Shown one piece after another: positions 1-4,852 of a stretch of 7,208 nucleotides of DNA. Every line of letters begins with the position of its first letter. Within the stretch, counting starts at the first letter, position 1. The translations under genes and the position numbers were made by a program. The notes beneath the pieces are model-generated. The model saw only the letters and a list, made by a program, of their open reading frames with translations. It did not search any database and was not told the DNA's origin. The stretch comes from Actinomycetes bacterium (GTDB lineage: Bacteria > Actinomycetota > Thermoleophilia > Solirubrobacterales > Solirubrobacteraceae), in the NCBI GenBank assembly GCA_023405705.1, contig JAEXXR010000265.1, forward strand, positions 1 through 7,208, given 5' to 3'.

Positions 1-55
1 GGCCGGGCGGCGCGGCGCGGCGGTCGAAGCGGCGGCCGAGCGGCGCGGTGGGGGA

Positions 56-76
56 GGCCGCCTACCGGCGGCGGCC
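56..76 (-). terminator. GC-rich hairpin after hydrolase stop (weak terminator candidate)
   Basis: GGCCGCC (56-62) is the reverse complement of GGCGGCC (70-76) with a 7-nt loop; an alternative register pairs 57-62 with 67-72 around TACC. It lies a few bases downstream of the hydrolase stop on the minus strand. There is no T-tract, so this is terminator-like only. Positions 1-55 are very GC-rich and contain no gene I can support. Confidence 0.3.
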
Positions 77-79
77 GGC

Positions 80-988
80 CTACTCGGCTAGGAACCCTTC
101 GAGCAGGTGGTTGAAGATCACCGGCCGCTCGAGCATCGCGACGTGGCCGGTGTCGGGCAGCACGACGGCGCGGGCGTCCGGGATCAGCCGCTCGAAGCGG
201 GCGGCGTCCTTGACCGGGATCACGCGGTCGTCCTCGCCCCAGACGATCAGCGTCGGGCAGACGATCTGCTCCAGCCGGTCGCGCAGCGGATAGCCGATCA
301 CCGCTCCCAGCGCGGGCAGGAAGCCCTCCTTGCCGGAGCCCTGCATCAGCTCGAAGGCGAGCGGCGCGGACAGCCGCTCCGGGTGGCGCACGACGAAGCG
401 GAGGCCGAGCCTGCGCAGCCCGGGACGGCGCGCCAGCGCCTCGTGGCGGGTCGCGGCCCAGGCGGTCACGAGCCCGATCCCGCGCGCGACCGTCAGCGCC
501 GGCTCGCGCTTGAGCCGGTCGGAGGAGATGCCGGCGGCGGAGACGAGCACGAGCCGCTCGACCCGCTGTGGGACTTCCAGCGCCAGCTCGGCGGCGACGA
601 AGCCGCCCATCGAGTTGCCGACGACGGTCAGCGGCTCGTCGACCTCCAGCAGGTCGCAGACGCGGTCGAGGAAGGCGGCGTAGCCGGCGATCGAGATCTC
701 GCGCTCGGGCAGCTGCGAGCCGCCGAAGCCGGGCAGGTCGACCGCGATCACGCGGTGGCGCTCGGCGAACGCGGGCAGCTGCGCCAGCCAGTTCTGCCAG
801 CAGCCGGAGAGGCCATGGACGAACAGGATCGGCGGCCCCTCGCCGAGCTCGACGACGTTCGCCCAGCGCCCGTCGACCTGCAGGAAGCGCGCGTGCTCGC
901 GCCAGTCGACCGTCATCCAGACGGGCGGCTCGGCCCCCGTCCCGTCGTCCCCGTGCCGCCTGTCCGCGGCTGCCGTCGCGCGCCCCAT
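80..988 (-). CDS. Alpha/beta hydrolase fold protein, complete
   Basis: This is a 302-residue cytoplasmic alpha/beta-hydrolase with a readable catalytic triad. The nucleophile is Ser126 in the elbow GNSMGG (124-129), the acid is Asp254 in WGEDDRVIP (250-258), and the base is His282 in TGHVAML. HG at 58-59 forms the usual oxyanion-hole motif after strand beta-3. A cap-like insertion lies at about 160-235. The family includes esterases, C-C bond hydrolases and haloperoxidase-like enzymes, and the substrate cannot be told from the sequence. Two starts are plausible. ATG at 988 has a -10-like TAGGGT nine bases before it, which would give an almost leaderless mRNA. ATG at 916 (residue 25, MTVDWREHARF) is where family-like sequence begins and would give 278 residues. 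Neither has a clear Shine-Dalgarno sequence. The first 24 residues are polar and low in complexity and are not a signal peptide. The gene is divergent from the HAD phosphatase and has no operon partner in the window. Confidence 0.93.
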   Translation of the reverse strand: MGRATAAADRRHGDDGTGAEPPVWMTVDWREHARFLQVDGRWANVVELGEGPPILFVHGLSGCWQNWLAQLPAFAERHRVIAVDLPGFGGSQLPEREISIAGYAAFLDRVCDLLEVDEPLTVVGNSMGGFVAAELALEVPQRVERLVLVSAAGISSDRLKREPALTVARGIGLVTAWAATRHEALARRPGLRRLGLRFVVRHPERLSAPLAFELMQGSGKEGFLPALGAVIGYPLRDRLEQIVCPTLIVWGEDDRVIPVKDAARFERLIPDARAVVLPDTGHVAMLERPVIFNHLLEGFLAE

Positions 989-996
989 CGCCCGTC

Positions 997-1003
997 TACC
1001 CTA
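997..1003. promoter_or_regulatory. Overlapping divergent -10 elements (TACCCTA / TAGGGTA)
   Basis: On plus, TACCCT (997-1002) lies 10 nt before the ATG of the HAD phosphatase at 1013. On minus, TAGGGT (1003-998) lies 9 nt before ATG 988 of the hydrolase. Both hexamers fit TAnnnT and share five of their six bases because the site has the symmetric form TAnnnTA. No recognisable -35 is seen on either side. Transcripts starting 6-7 nt downstream would have leaders of only a few bases, which agrees with the lack of a Shine-Dalgarno sequence before either ATG. The call rests on pattern and position only. Confidence 0.5.
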
Positions 1004-1012
1004 CCTGGACCA

Positions 1013-1585
1013 ATGCGCATCGCGATCGACATCGACTCCACCCTCCACGACTACTGGCAGCTGTTCTCGAAGCTCGCGCGCAAGCGCTTCGGCATCGCGC
1101 TCGACTACGAGCACCAGATCACCTACGAGATCGACCGGCTGCGGCCTGAGCAGCTCGCGGCGCTGACGGCCGAGAGCCACGCCGCCGTCCACGTGCTCGA
1201 CGCGGTCCCGTACGCGGGTGCGGTCGAGACGGTCACGGCGTGGCACGAGGCCGGCCACTTCATCCACATCACGAGCCATCGCGCCGACGAGACGCACGGC
1301 CACACCGCCGAGTGGCTCGACCGGATCGGGCTGCCCCACGACGAGCTGTACTGCTCCTTCGACAAGGTGACGCGCTGCAGCGAGATCGCGATCGACGTGC
1401 TGATCGACGACAGCCCCGAGAACATCCTGCGTGCCCAGGACGCCGGGATCGTGCCGGCGACGATCCTGCACCCGTGGAACCGCGAGCTGTGCGAGGAGGA
1501 GGGCGTCATCGCCGCTGCCGACTGGGAGCAGCTCGCGCGGCTGCTCGCGCCGGTGCTGGACGGCACCGCGACGCCGCGCGCCTGA
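1013..1585 (+). CDS. HAD-superfamily hydrolase, 5'-nucleotidase (NT5C)-like
   Basis: This 190-residue soluble protein has all the HAD-phosphatase motifs. Motif I is DIDST with Asp6 as nucleophile and Asp8 as general acid/base. Motif II is ITSHR with Ser88. The motif III lysine is probably Lys118 (FDKVT). Motif IV is the IDDSPENI Asp pair 132/133, which binds Mg2+. The segment between motifs I and II (about 12-75) is a small helical cap. The spacing and the LIDDSPENI signature resemble the 5'(3')-deoxyribonucleotidase type C group and the related YqfW/YorS proteins. A nucleotide monophosphate phosphatase is therefore likely, but the substrate is inferred. ATG 1013 is chosen because MRIAIDIDST places motif I at the very N-terminus, as the family requires, and because a TACCCT hexamer sits 10 nt upstream. 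Reading frame upstream of 1013 is antisense to the hydrolase and is not part of the gene. It is probably monocistronic, since a hairpin and a new promoter follow. Confidence 0.93.
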   Translation: MRIAIDIDSTLHDYWQLFSKLARKRFGIALDYEHQITYEIDRLRPEQLAALTAESHAAVHVLDAVPYAGAVETVTAWHEAGHFIHITSHRADETHGHTAEWLDRIGLPHDELYCSFDKVTRCSEIAIDVLIDDSPENILRAQDAGIVPATILHPWNRELCEEEGVIAAADWEQLARLLAPVLDGTATPRA

Positions 1586-1595
1586 GCGCTCAGGC
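1580..1595. repeat. 16-bp perfect palindrome spanning a stop codon
   Basis: GCCTGAGCGCTCAGGC reads the same on both strands and contains the TGA stop of the HAD gene at 1583-1585. As RNA it folds into a 6-bp stem with a GCGC loop. It lies 8 bases before a second, terminator-like hairpin, so it may be part of the 3'-end structure or a protein-binding site. Confidence 0.7.
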
Positions 1596-1602
1596 ACCCG
1601 AG

Positions 1603-1624
1603 GCGACCGTCTTCGCGGTCGTTT
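1603..1624 (+). terminator. Probable intrinsic terminator after HAD gene
   Basis: CGACCG (1604-1609) pairs with CGGTCG (1616-1621) around a TCTTCG loop and is followed at once by TTT (1622-1624). The T-run is short, as is common in GC-rich genomes. It stands 18 bases after the HAD stop and about 47 bases before the next -10 element, the right place to separate the two transcription units. Confidence 0.5.
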
Positions 1625-1670
1625 CGCATCGAGAAGCTGTGCATCGTCGCGCTTCCGCCCGGGGCGCCCG

Positions 1671-1676
1671 TAGACT
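1671..1676 (+). promoter_or_regulatory. Putative -10 element (TAGACT) for the L,D-transpeptidase
   Basis: TAGACT fits TAnnnT and lies 18 nt before the GTG start at 1695. A start of transcription near 1683 would leave a leader of about 12 nt that still carries GGGAG (1684-1688), a usable Shine-Dalgarno sequence 6 nt before GTG. No clear -35 is visible. Confidence 0.45.
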
Positions 1677-1694
1677 GCGCCGCGGGAGACCGGG

Positions 1695-2732
1695 GTGCAG
1701 AAGCGTCAGATCGTCATCGTCGCCGTCGTCACCGCCGTCCTGCTGGTCGGGGCGGTGGGCGCGTTCGCCGTCGATCGCAGCCAGCGCGACACGATCGCGG
1801 ACGGCGTGACCGTCGCCGGCGTCGACGTCGGCGGGCTGAAGCCGGCCGCGGCGCGGGCGAAGCTGGAGGCGACGGTCGGCGACGCGCTGCGCAGACCGGT
1901 CGTCGTCACCTACGAGCGGCAGCGCTTCCCGCTGTCGCCGCGCAAGGCCGGGGTGGAGGTCGACCTCGACGGGATGGTCGACGAGGCGCTGGCGCGCAGC
2001 CGCGACGGCTCGATCTTCGCCCGCGTCGGCCGGACGGTCACGGGCGGCGAGGTCGACGCGGCCGTCGAGCCGCAGGTCGCCTTCGACCGCGCCGCCGTCG
2101 ACCGCTTCGTCGCGCGCGTCGCAGCGAGCGTCGACCAGGCGCCGAAGGACGCGGCGGTCGCCTTCAGCGGCAGCTCGCTCGGCGAGGTCGAGGGCCAGGA
2201 CGGGATCACGCTGCAGAGACGGCGGCTGCGGCGGGCGGTCGGCCGCGAGCTCGCGACGGCCGGGGGCGACCGCACGGTGCCGGCGTTCGTGAAGCGGGTC
2301 GAGCCGAAGGTCACGACCGCGCAGCTGGCGAAGGAGTACCCGACCGTGATCACCGTCGACCGCGCCAGCTTCAAGCTCCACCTGTGGAAGGACTTGAGAC
2401 TGGCGAAGACCTACACGGTCGCGATCGGCGCGATCGGGCTCGACACGCCGGCCGGCCTGTACGCGATCCAGAACAAGGTCGTCGACCCGACCTGGAGCGT
2501 CCCGAACAGCGCCTGGGCCGGCGATCTCGCGGGTCAGTCGATCCCGCCGGGTCCGTCGAATCCGCTGAAGGCGCGCTGGATGGGGATATTCGACGGCGCC
2601 GGGATCCACGGCACCGACGCGGTCTACTCGCTCGGGACGGCGGCCTCGCACGGATGCGTGCGGATGGCGGTTCCGGACGTGATCGACCTGTACGACCAGA
2701 CGCCCGTCGGGGCGCCGATCTACATCGCCTGA
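1695..2732 (+). CDS. L,D-transpeptidase (YkuD domain) with membrane anchor and PG-binding-type module
   Basis: This is a 345-residue cell-wall enzyme. Residues 6-26 are one hydrophobic segment after a short basic start (MQKRQ), so it is a signal anchor with the rest outside; there is no lipobox. Residues 36-58 (DGVTVAGVDVGGLKP) and the following region to about 160 match the VanW/YoaR-associated 'PG_binding_4' type of module. The C-terminal YkuD domain (about 218-345) carries the active-site signature: His305 in IHGTD and the SHGCVRM block (318-324) with His319 and catalytic Cys321. Such enzymes form 3-3 cross-links between peptidoglycan stems, or attach proteins to them, and resist most penicillins. 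The start is GTG with GGGAG upstream, and it puts the anchor at the N-terminus. The C-terminus ends neatly after the domain (PIYIA). The last 13 bases overlap the tail of a convergent small gene. Assignment to the family is firm; the exact cross-link made is inferred. Confidence 0.95.
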   Translation: MQKRQIVIVAVVTAVLLVGAVGAFAVDRSQRDTIADGVTVAGVDVGGLKPAAARAKLEATVGDALRRPVVVTYERQRFPLSPRKAGVEVDLDGMVDEALARSRDGSIFARVGRTVTGGEVDAAVEPQVAFDRAAVDRFVARVAASVDQAPKDAAVAFSGSSLGEVEGQDGITLQRRRLRRAVGRELATAGGDRTVPAFVKRVEPKVTTAQLAKEYPTVITVDRASFKLHLWKDLRLAKTYTVAIGAIGLDTPAGLYAIQNKVVDPTWSVPNSAWAGDLAGQSIPPGPSNPLKARWMGIFDGAGIHGTDAVYSLGTAASHGCVRMAVPDVIDLYDQTPVGAPIYIA

Positions 2733-3022
2733 GCGCTGCCCGTGGACGGTCCGGCGCGCAACTCCTCGACGACGACTTCCTCCCAACCTTCGTTCAGCAA
2801 GGAGGCGTGGTGGTCGCTGTGGCGAATAGCGAGAGCGCCGATGAAGATTCCACGCGTTCTCTTCCGCATCACCGCGTACCACAGGGTCGTCGCATCGTCC
2901 GTGCCCTGGATGCGGAACCACGGGCGCTCCGGGCCGTCGGGCTCGGACGCGATGCCGGCCTCGATCAGCTGTCTCCGGGTGGCGACCTGACCGGTGCCTG
3001 TGTCGATGAAGAACAACGCCAT
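2720..3022 (-). CDS. Unrecognised 100-residue protein, divergent from xerC
   Basis: I do not recognise this protein. It is taken as a real gene because on the minus strand most third codon positions are G or C, the product is a balanced globular-looking sequence with no long runs, and it fills the only space between the transpeptidase and the recombinase. It has no signal peptide, membrane segment or cysteine motif. It starts MALFFIDTGTG and has hydrophobic and aromatic clusters near 35-52 (PWFRIQG, LWYAVM) and 57-66 (RGIFIGALAI). Local GC is about 60% at 2761-2880, lower than its neighbours, which hints at a lineage-specific or acquired gene. A TAGGCT hexamer 8 nt upstream of its ATG suggests a leaderless transcript whose promoter lies inside the first codons of xerC. 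The 3' end overlaps the convergent transpeptidase gene by 13 bp. It is not RsiG-like, lacking the long coiled-coil and the c-di-GMP-binding motif. Confidence 0.7.
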   Translation of the reverse strand: MALFFIDTGTGQVATRRQLIEAGIASEPDGPERPWFRIQGTDDATTLWYAVMRKRTRGIFIGALAIRHSDHHASLLNEGWEEVVVEELRAGPSTGSAQAM

Positions 3023-3947
3023 GGCTCCGCAGCCTAGCGCGCCTCCGAGCGAGGCCTGGCGCCGGGCGCTGCATCTGCTGGAGCAGGACCTGCGCCGCCG
3101 TGGCGCCGCCGAGAAGACGCGCCACGCCTACGGCGTCGACGCGCTCCAGTTCGTCCGCTGGGCCGACCGCCACCGGCTCGGCCCGGCCGACGTCAACCCG
3201 CGCGCCCTGCGCCGCTACGCCGCCGGCCTGACCGAGGCGAGACAGGCGCCGACGACCGTGGCGCGCAAGCTGGCGTCGCTGCGCTCGCTCTTCCGCACGC
3301 TCGTCGAGCACGGCGAGCTGCAGCAGAATCCGGCCGACCTGCTGTCGGCGCCGCGCAAGGCGCAGAAGCTGCCGCAGGTGCTGAAGCCTGCCGAGGTCGC
3401 CGCGCTGCTCGACCGCATCCCGGCCGACACGGCGCTGGCGCTGCGCGACCGCGCCCTCTTCGAGCTCGCCTACGCCTCCGGCCTGCGCGCCGAGGAGCTG
3501 GTCACGCTCGACGTCGAGTCGGTCGACTTCGACGGCGAGCTGGTGCGGGTCGAGGGCAAGGGCTCCAAGACGCGGATCGTGCCGACCGGCGAGCCGGCGA
3601 TGGCCGCGATCGCACGCTATCTGGAGAAGGCGCGAGGGGCGCTGGCGACGGTCGACAGCGACCGCGCGCTGTTCCTCTCGAAGTCCGGACGGCGCCTGTC
3701 GACCTCCGACGTGCGCCGCCGGCTGCGCGTCTGGGCGCGTCAGGCCGCCGGCGTCGCGACGGTCGGGAGCGTGTCTCCGCACGCCCTCCGACATTCGTTC
3801 GCGACGCATTTGCTGGAAAATGGGGCGGACCTCCGGGTGATCCAGGAGCTGCTCGGTCATGCGAGCATCTCTACGACTCAGGTCTACACTCGGGTAGAGT
3901 CCGCGAGGCTGAGGTCGGCATACGCCAAGAGCCATCCTCGGGCATAG
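3021..3947 (+). CDS. xerC: Tyrosine site-specific recombinase, XerC/XerD type
   Basis: This 308-residue phage-integrase-family recombinase acts in pairs at dif to resolve chromosome dimers before cell division. The N-terminal core-binding SAM-like domain spans about 13-105 and the catalytic domain about 115-300. All catalytic residues are present and correctly spaced: Arg156 (YASGLR), Lys180 (EGKGSK), His254 and Arg257 (SPHALRH), His280 (LLGH), and the nucleophile Tyr289 (STTQVYT). The C-terminus HPRA is typical of Xer proteins. XerC versus XerD is not settled by sequence. I prefer XerC because, from memory, actinobacterial xerC genes sit beside whiG-type sigma genes. Start choice: ATG 3021 gives the length closest to the usual ~300 residues; GTG 2994 and ATG 3006 are in-frame alternatives with no better ribosome site. 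Its ATG interlocks with the ATG of the opposite gene in CCATGG. The last ~50 codons use many A/T-ending codons, unlike the rest. The sigma gene follows after 13 bp. Confidence 0.93.
   Translation: MAPQPSAPPSEAWRRALHLLEQDLRRRGAAEKTRHAYGVDALQFVRWADRHRLGPADVNPRALRRYAAGLTEARQAPTTVARKLASLRSLFRTLVEHGELQQNPADLLSAPRKAQKLPQVLKPAEVAALLDRIPADTALALRDRALFELAYASGLRAEELVTLDVESVDFDGELVRVEGKGSKTRIVPTGEPAMAAIARYLEKARGALATVDSDRALFLSKSGRRLSTSDVRRRLRVWARQAAGVATVGSVSPHALRHSFATHLLENGADLRVIQELLGHASISTTQVYTRVESARLRSAYAKSHPRA
3031..3036 (-). promoter_or_regulatory. Putative -10 element (TAGGCT) for the small minus-strand gene, inside xerC
   Basis: The reverse complement of 3031-3036 is TAGGCT, 8 nt before the ATG at 3022. 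The geometry matches the other close promoters in the window (TAnnnT, then 9-10 nt, then ATG). If it is used, transcription starts within 2-3 bases of the start codon and the promoter overlaps codons 4-6 of the recombinase gene. Confidence 0.4.
3885..3900 (+). promoter_or_regulatory. Possible internal promoter for the sigma gene (two -10-like hexamers)
   Basis: TACACT (3885-3890) and TAGAGT (3895-3900) both fit the TAnnnT pattern of the other promoters here. They lie within the lower-GC 3' end of xerC, 60-75 nt before the sigma factor start. CTCTAC (3869-3874) and GTAGAG (3894-3899) form a 6-bp inverted repeat around the first hexamer. The bases also encode the conserved STTQVYT active-site motif, so the pattern may be coincidence. 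Confidence 0.25.
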
Positions 3948-3948
3948 C

Positions 3949-3954
3949 GAGGGG
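3949..3954 (+). promoter_or_regulatory. Shine-Dalgarno GAGGGG that selects a CTG start
   Basis: GAGGGG directly follows the xerC stop (3945-3947) and is 6 nt before CTG at 3961. The open frame of the sigma gene runs back to a stop at 3910-3912 and contains no ATG, GTG or TTG before 4051. This site is therefore the best-supported translation start signal for the gene. Confidence 0.6.
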
Positions 3955-3960
3955 ACGGCG

Positions 3961-4752
3961 CTGGAAACGAACGTCAAAGCGATCGAGCTCAAGGATCTCT
4001 GGCGCCGCTACAAGGCGAGCGGCGACGGACGTGCGCGCGAGCGGCTGGTCGTGGCCTACTCACCGTTGGTCAAGTACGTCGCGGGCCGGATGGCCTCGGG
4101 ACTGCCTGCCCATGTCGAGGAGGCCGATCTCATCTCATACGGCCTCATCGGCCTGATCTCGGCGATCGAGCGCTTCGACCTGGGGCGCGAGATCAAGTTC
4201 GAGACATACGCGATCCCGCGCATCCGCGGGGCGATCATCGACGAGCTGCGCTCGCTCGACTGGGTCCCGCGCTCGGTGCGGGCGCGGGCGCGTGAGATCG
4301 AGCGCGCCAACGCCAAGCTGGAGCACAGACTCCAGCGCGCTCCGACCGACGAGGAGATGGCGCACGAGCTCGACATGTCGATGGACGAGTTCCAGGACGC
4401 GCTGATCCAGATCTCCAACTCGACGATCGCCGCGCTCGACGAGCTGTGGACGGTCTCGGACGCCAGCGGCGACCAGATATCGCTGCTCGACACGCTCCAC
4501 GACCCGGACGCCCCGGATCCGGAGAAGATCGTCGACGCCAGCGAGCTGAAGGACCGCGTCGCCGACGCGATCGCCCGCCTGCCGGAGCGCGAGAAGCTCG
4601 TGATCGCCCTCTACTACTACGAGAACCTCACGCTGCGCGAGATCGGCGAGGTGCTCGGCGTGACCGAGTCGCGCATCTCGCAGCTGCACACGAAGGCCGT
4701 GCTGCGGCTGCGCTCCAGGCTCCAGGCCGAAGACGCCGAAGCCGGCATCTAG
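3961..4752 (+). CDS. whiG: RNA polymerase sigma factor, FliA/WhiG family (CTG start proposed)
   Basis: From CTG 3961 this is a 263-residue group 3 sigma factor. Region 2 (about 28-100) reads LVVAYSPLVKYVAGRM, then EEADLISYGLIGLISAIERFD and the promoter-melting block FETYAIPRIRGAIIDELRSLDWVPRSV. Region 3 is about 105-165 (AREIERANAKL, PTDEEMAHEL). Region 4 (about 203-255) reads LPEREKLVIALYYYENLTLREIGEVLGVTESRISQLHTKAVLRL, split here only for description, with the helix-turn-helix at its end. The nearest standard start, GTG 4051, would remove the residues before AYSPLVKYV and cut into region 2, whereas CTG 3961 adds an acceptable N-terminus (ETNVKAIELKDLWRRY) and has a Shine-Dalgarno sequence. 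In Streptomyces, WhiG is held inactive by RsiG with c-di-GMP; in flagellated bacteria FliA drives late flagellar genes. Neither partner is in view, so the regulon is unknown. It is likely co-transcribed with xerC, 13 bp upstream. Confidence 0.92.
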   Translation: METNVKAIELKDLWRRYKASGDGRARERLVVAYSPLVKYVAGRMASGLPAHVEEADLISYGLIGLISAIERFDLGREIKFETYAIPRIRGAIIDELRSLDWVPRSVRARAREIERANAKLEHRLQRAPTDEEMAHELDMSMDEFQDALIQISNSTIAALDELWTVSDASGDQISLLDTLHDPDAPDPEKIVDASELKDRVADAIARLPEREKLVIALYYYENLTLREIGEVLGVTESRISQLHTKAVLRLRSRLQAEDAEAGI

Positions 4753-4783
4753 CGGATCTGAAACCTGGCGTGATCACACGGTG

Positions 4784-4806
4784 ACCGGCCCCTTGGCGGG
4801 GCCGGT
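4784..4806 (+). terminator. Strong hairpin after the sigma gene (terminator-like)
   Basis: ACCGGCCCC (4784-4792) pairs perfectly over 9 bp with GGGGCCGGT (4798-4806) around a TTGGC loop. It lies 31 bases after the sigma stop. No T-run follows, so it would be the U-less hairpin type often proposed in actinobacteria. Its right arm ends 10 bases before the -10 element of the next gene. Confidence 0.55.
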
Positions 4807-4816
4807 GCGCCGGAGG

Positions 4817-4822
4817 TAGTGT
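4817..4822 (+). promoter_or_regulatory. Putative -10 element (TAGTGT) for the EF-G-like gene
   Basis: TAGTGT fits TAnnnT and would start a transcript near 4829, giving a leader of about 24 nt with a good ribosome site. The place where a -35 should lie (about 4794-4799, TTGGCG region) falls inside the preceding hairpin. Confidence 0.4.
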
Positions 4823-4840
4823 CGGATCTCCAACGAGCAG

Positions 4841-4845
4841 AGGAG
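4841..4845 (+). promoter_or_regulatory. Shine-Dalgarno AGGAG for the EF-G-like gene
   Basis: AGGAG stands 7 nt before ATG 4853 and fixes the start of the EF-G-like protein. It is the clearest canonical ribosome site in the window, in contrast to the apparently leaderless genes. Confidence 0.75.
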
Positions 4846-4852
4846 ATCGGGC

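Noticed and set aside
1..55. Tail of a convergent plus-strand gene ending near 91
   Set aside because: One frame is open to a TAG at 89-91, but the stretch is short, Ala/Gly/Arg-rich and has no recognisable motif.
107..1012. N-terminal extension of the HAD protein reading back through the hydrolase region
   Set aside because: This stretch is antisense to the alpha/beta hydrolase, and HAD motif I must sit at the N-terminus, which ATG 1013 provides.
2834..2842. GCCGAT-like FliA/WhiG promoter sequence (GCCGATGA)
   Set aside because: No TAAA-type -35 lies about 15 nt upstream, and the site is inside a coding region on the opposite strand. The similar GCCGATCT at about 4123 also lacks a -35.
2733..3020. 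A dif-like recombination site near the xerC-like gene
   Set aside because: I found no pair of 11-bp arms resembling known dif sites (AT-rich centre, TTATG/ATAAT-like arms) here or elsewhere in the window.
2720..3022. The small minus-strand gene as an RsiG-like anti-sigma partner of the WhiG-type factor
   Set aside because: No coiled-coil and no RsiG-type E/S/R/Q/D spaced motif; nearness to the sigma gene alone is not enough.
1590..3992. Very long open frame on the minus strand opposite the transpeptidase and recombinase
   Set aside because: Its translation is a run of Arg, Asp, Gly and Val with no domain, typical of the antisense frame of high-GC genes. It overlaps well-supported genes along its whole length.
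4051..4053. GTG 4051 as the sigma factor start
   Set aside because: It would drop the start of conserved sigma region 2 and has no Shine-Dalgarno sequence. CTG 3961 with GAGGGG fits better.
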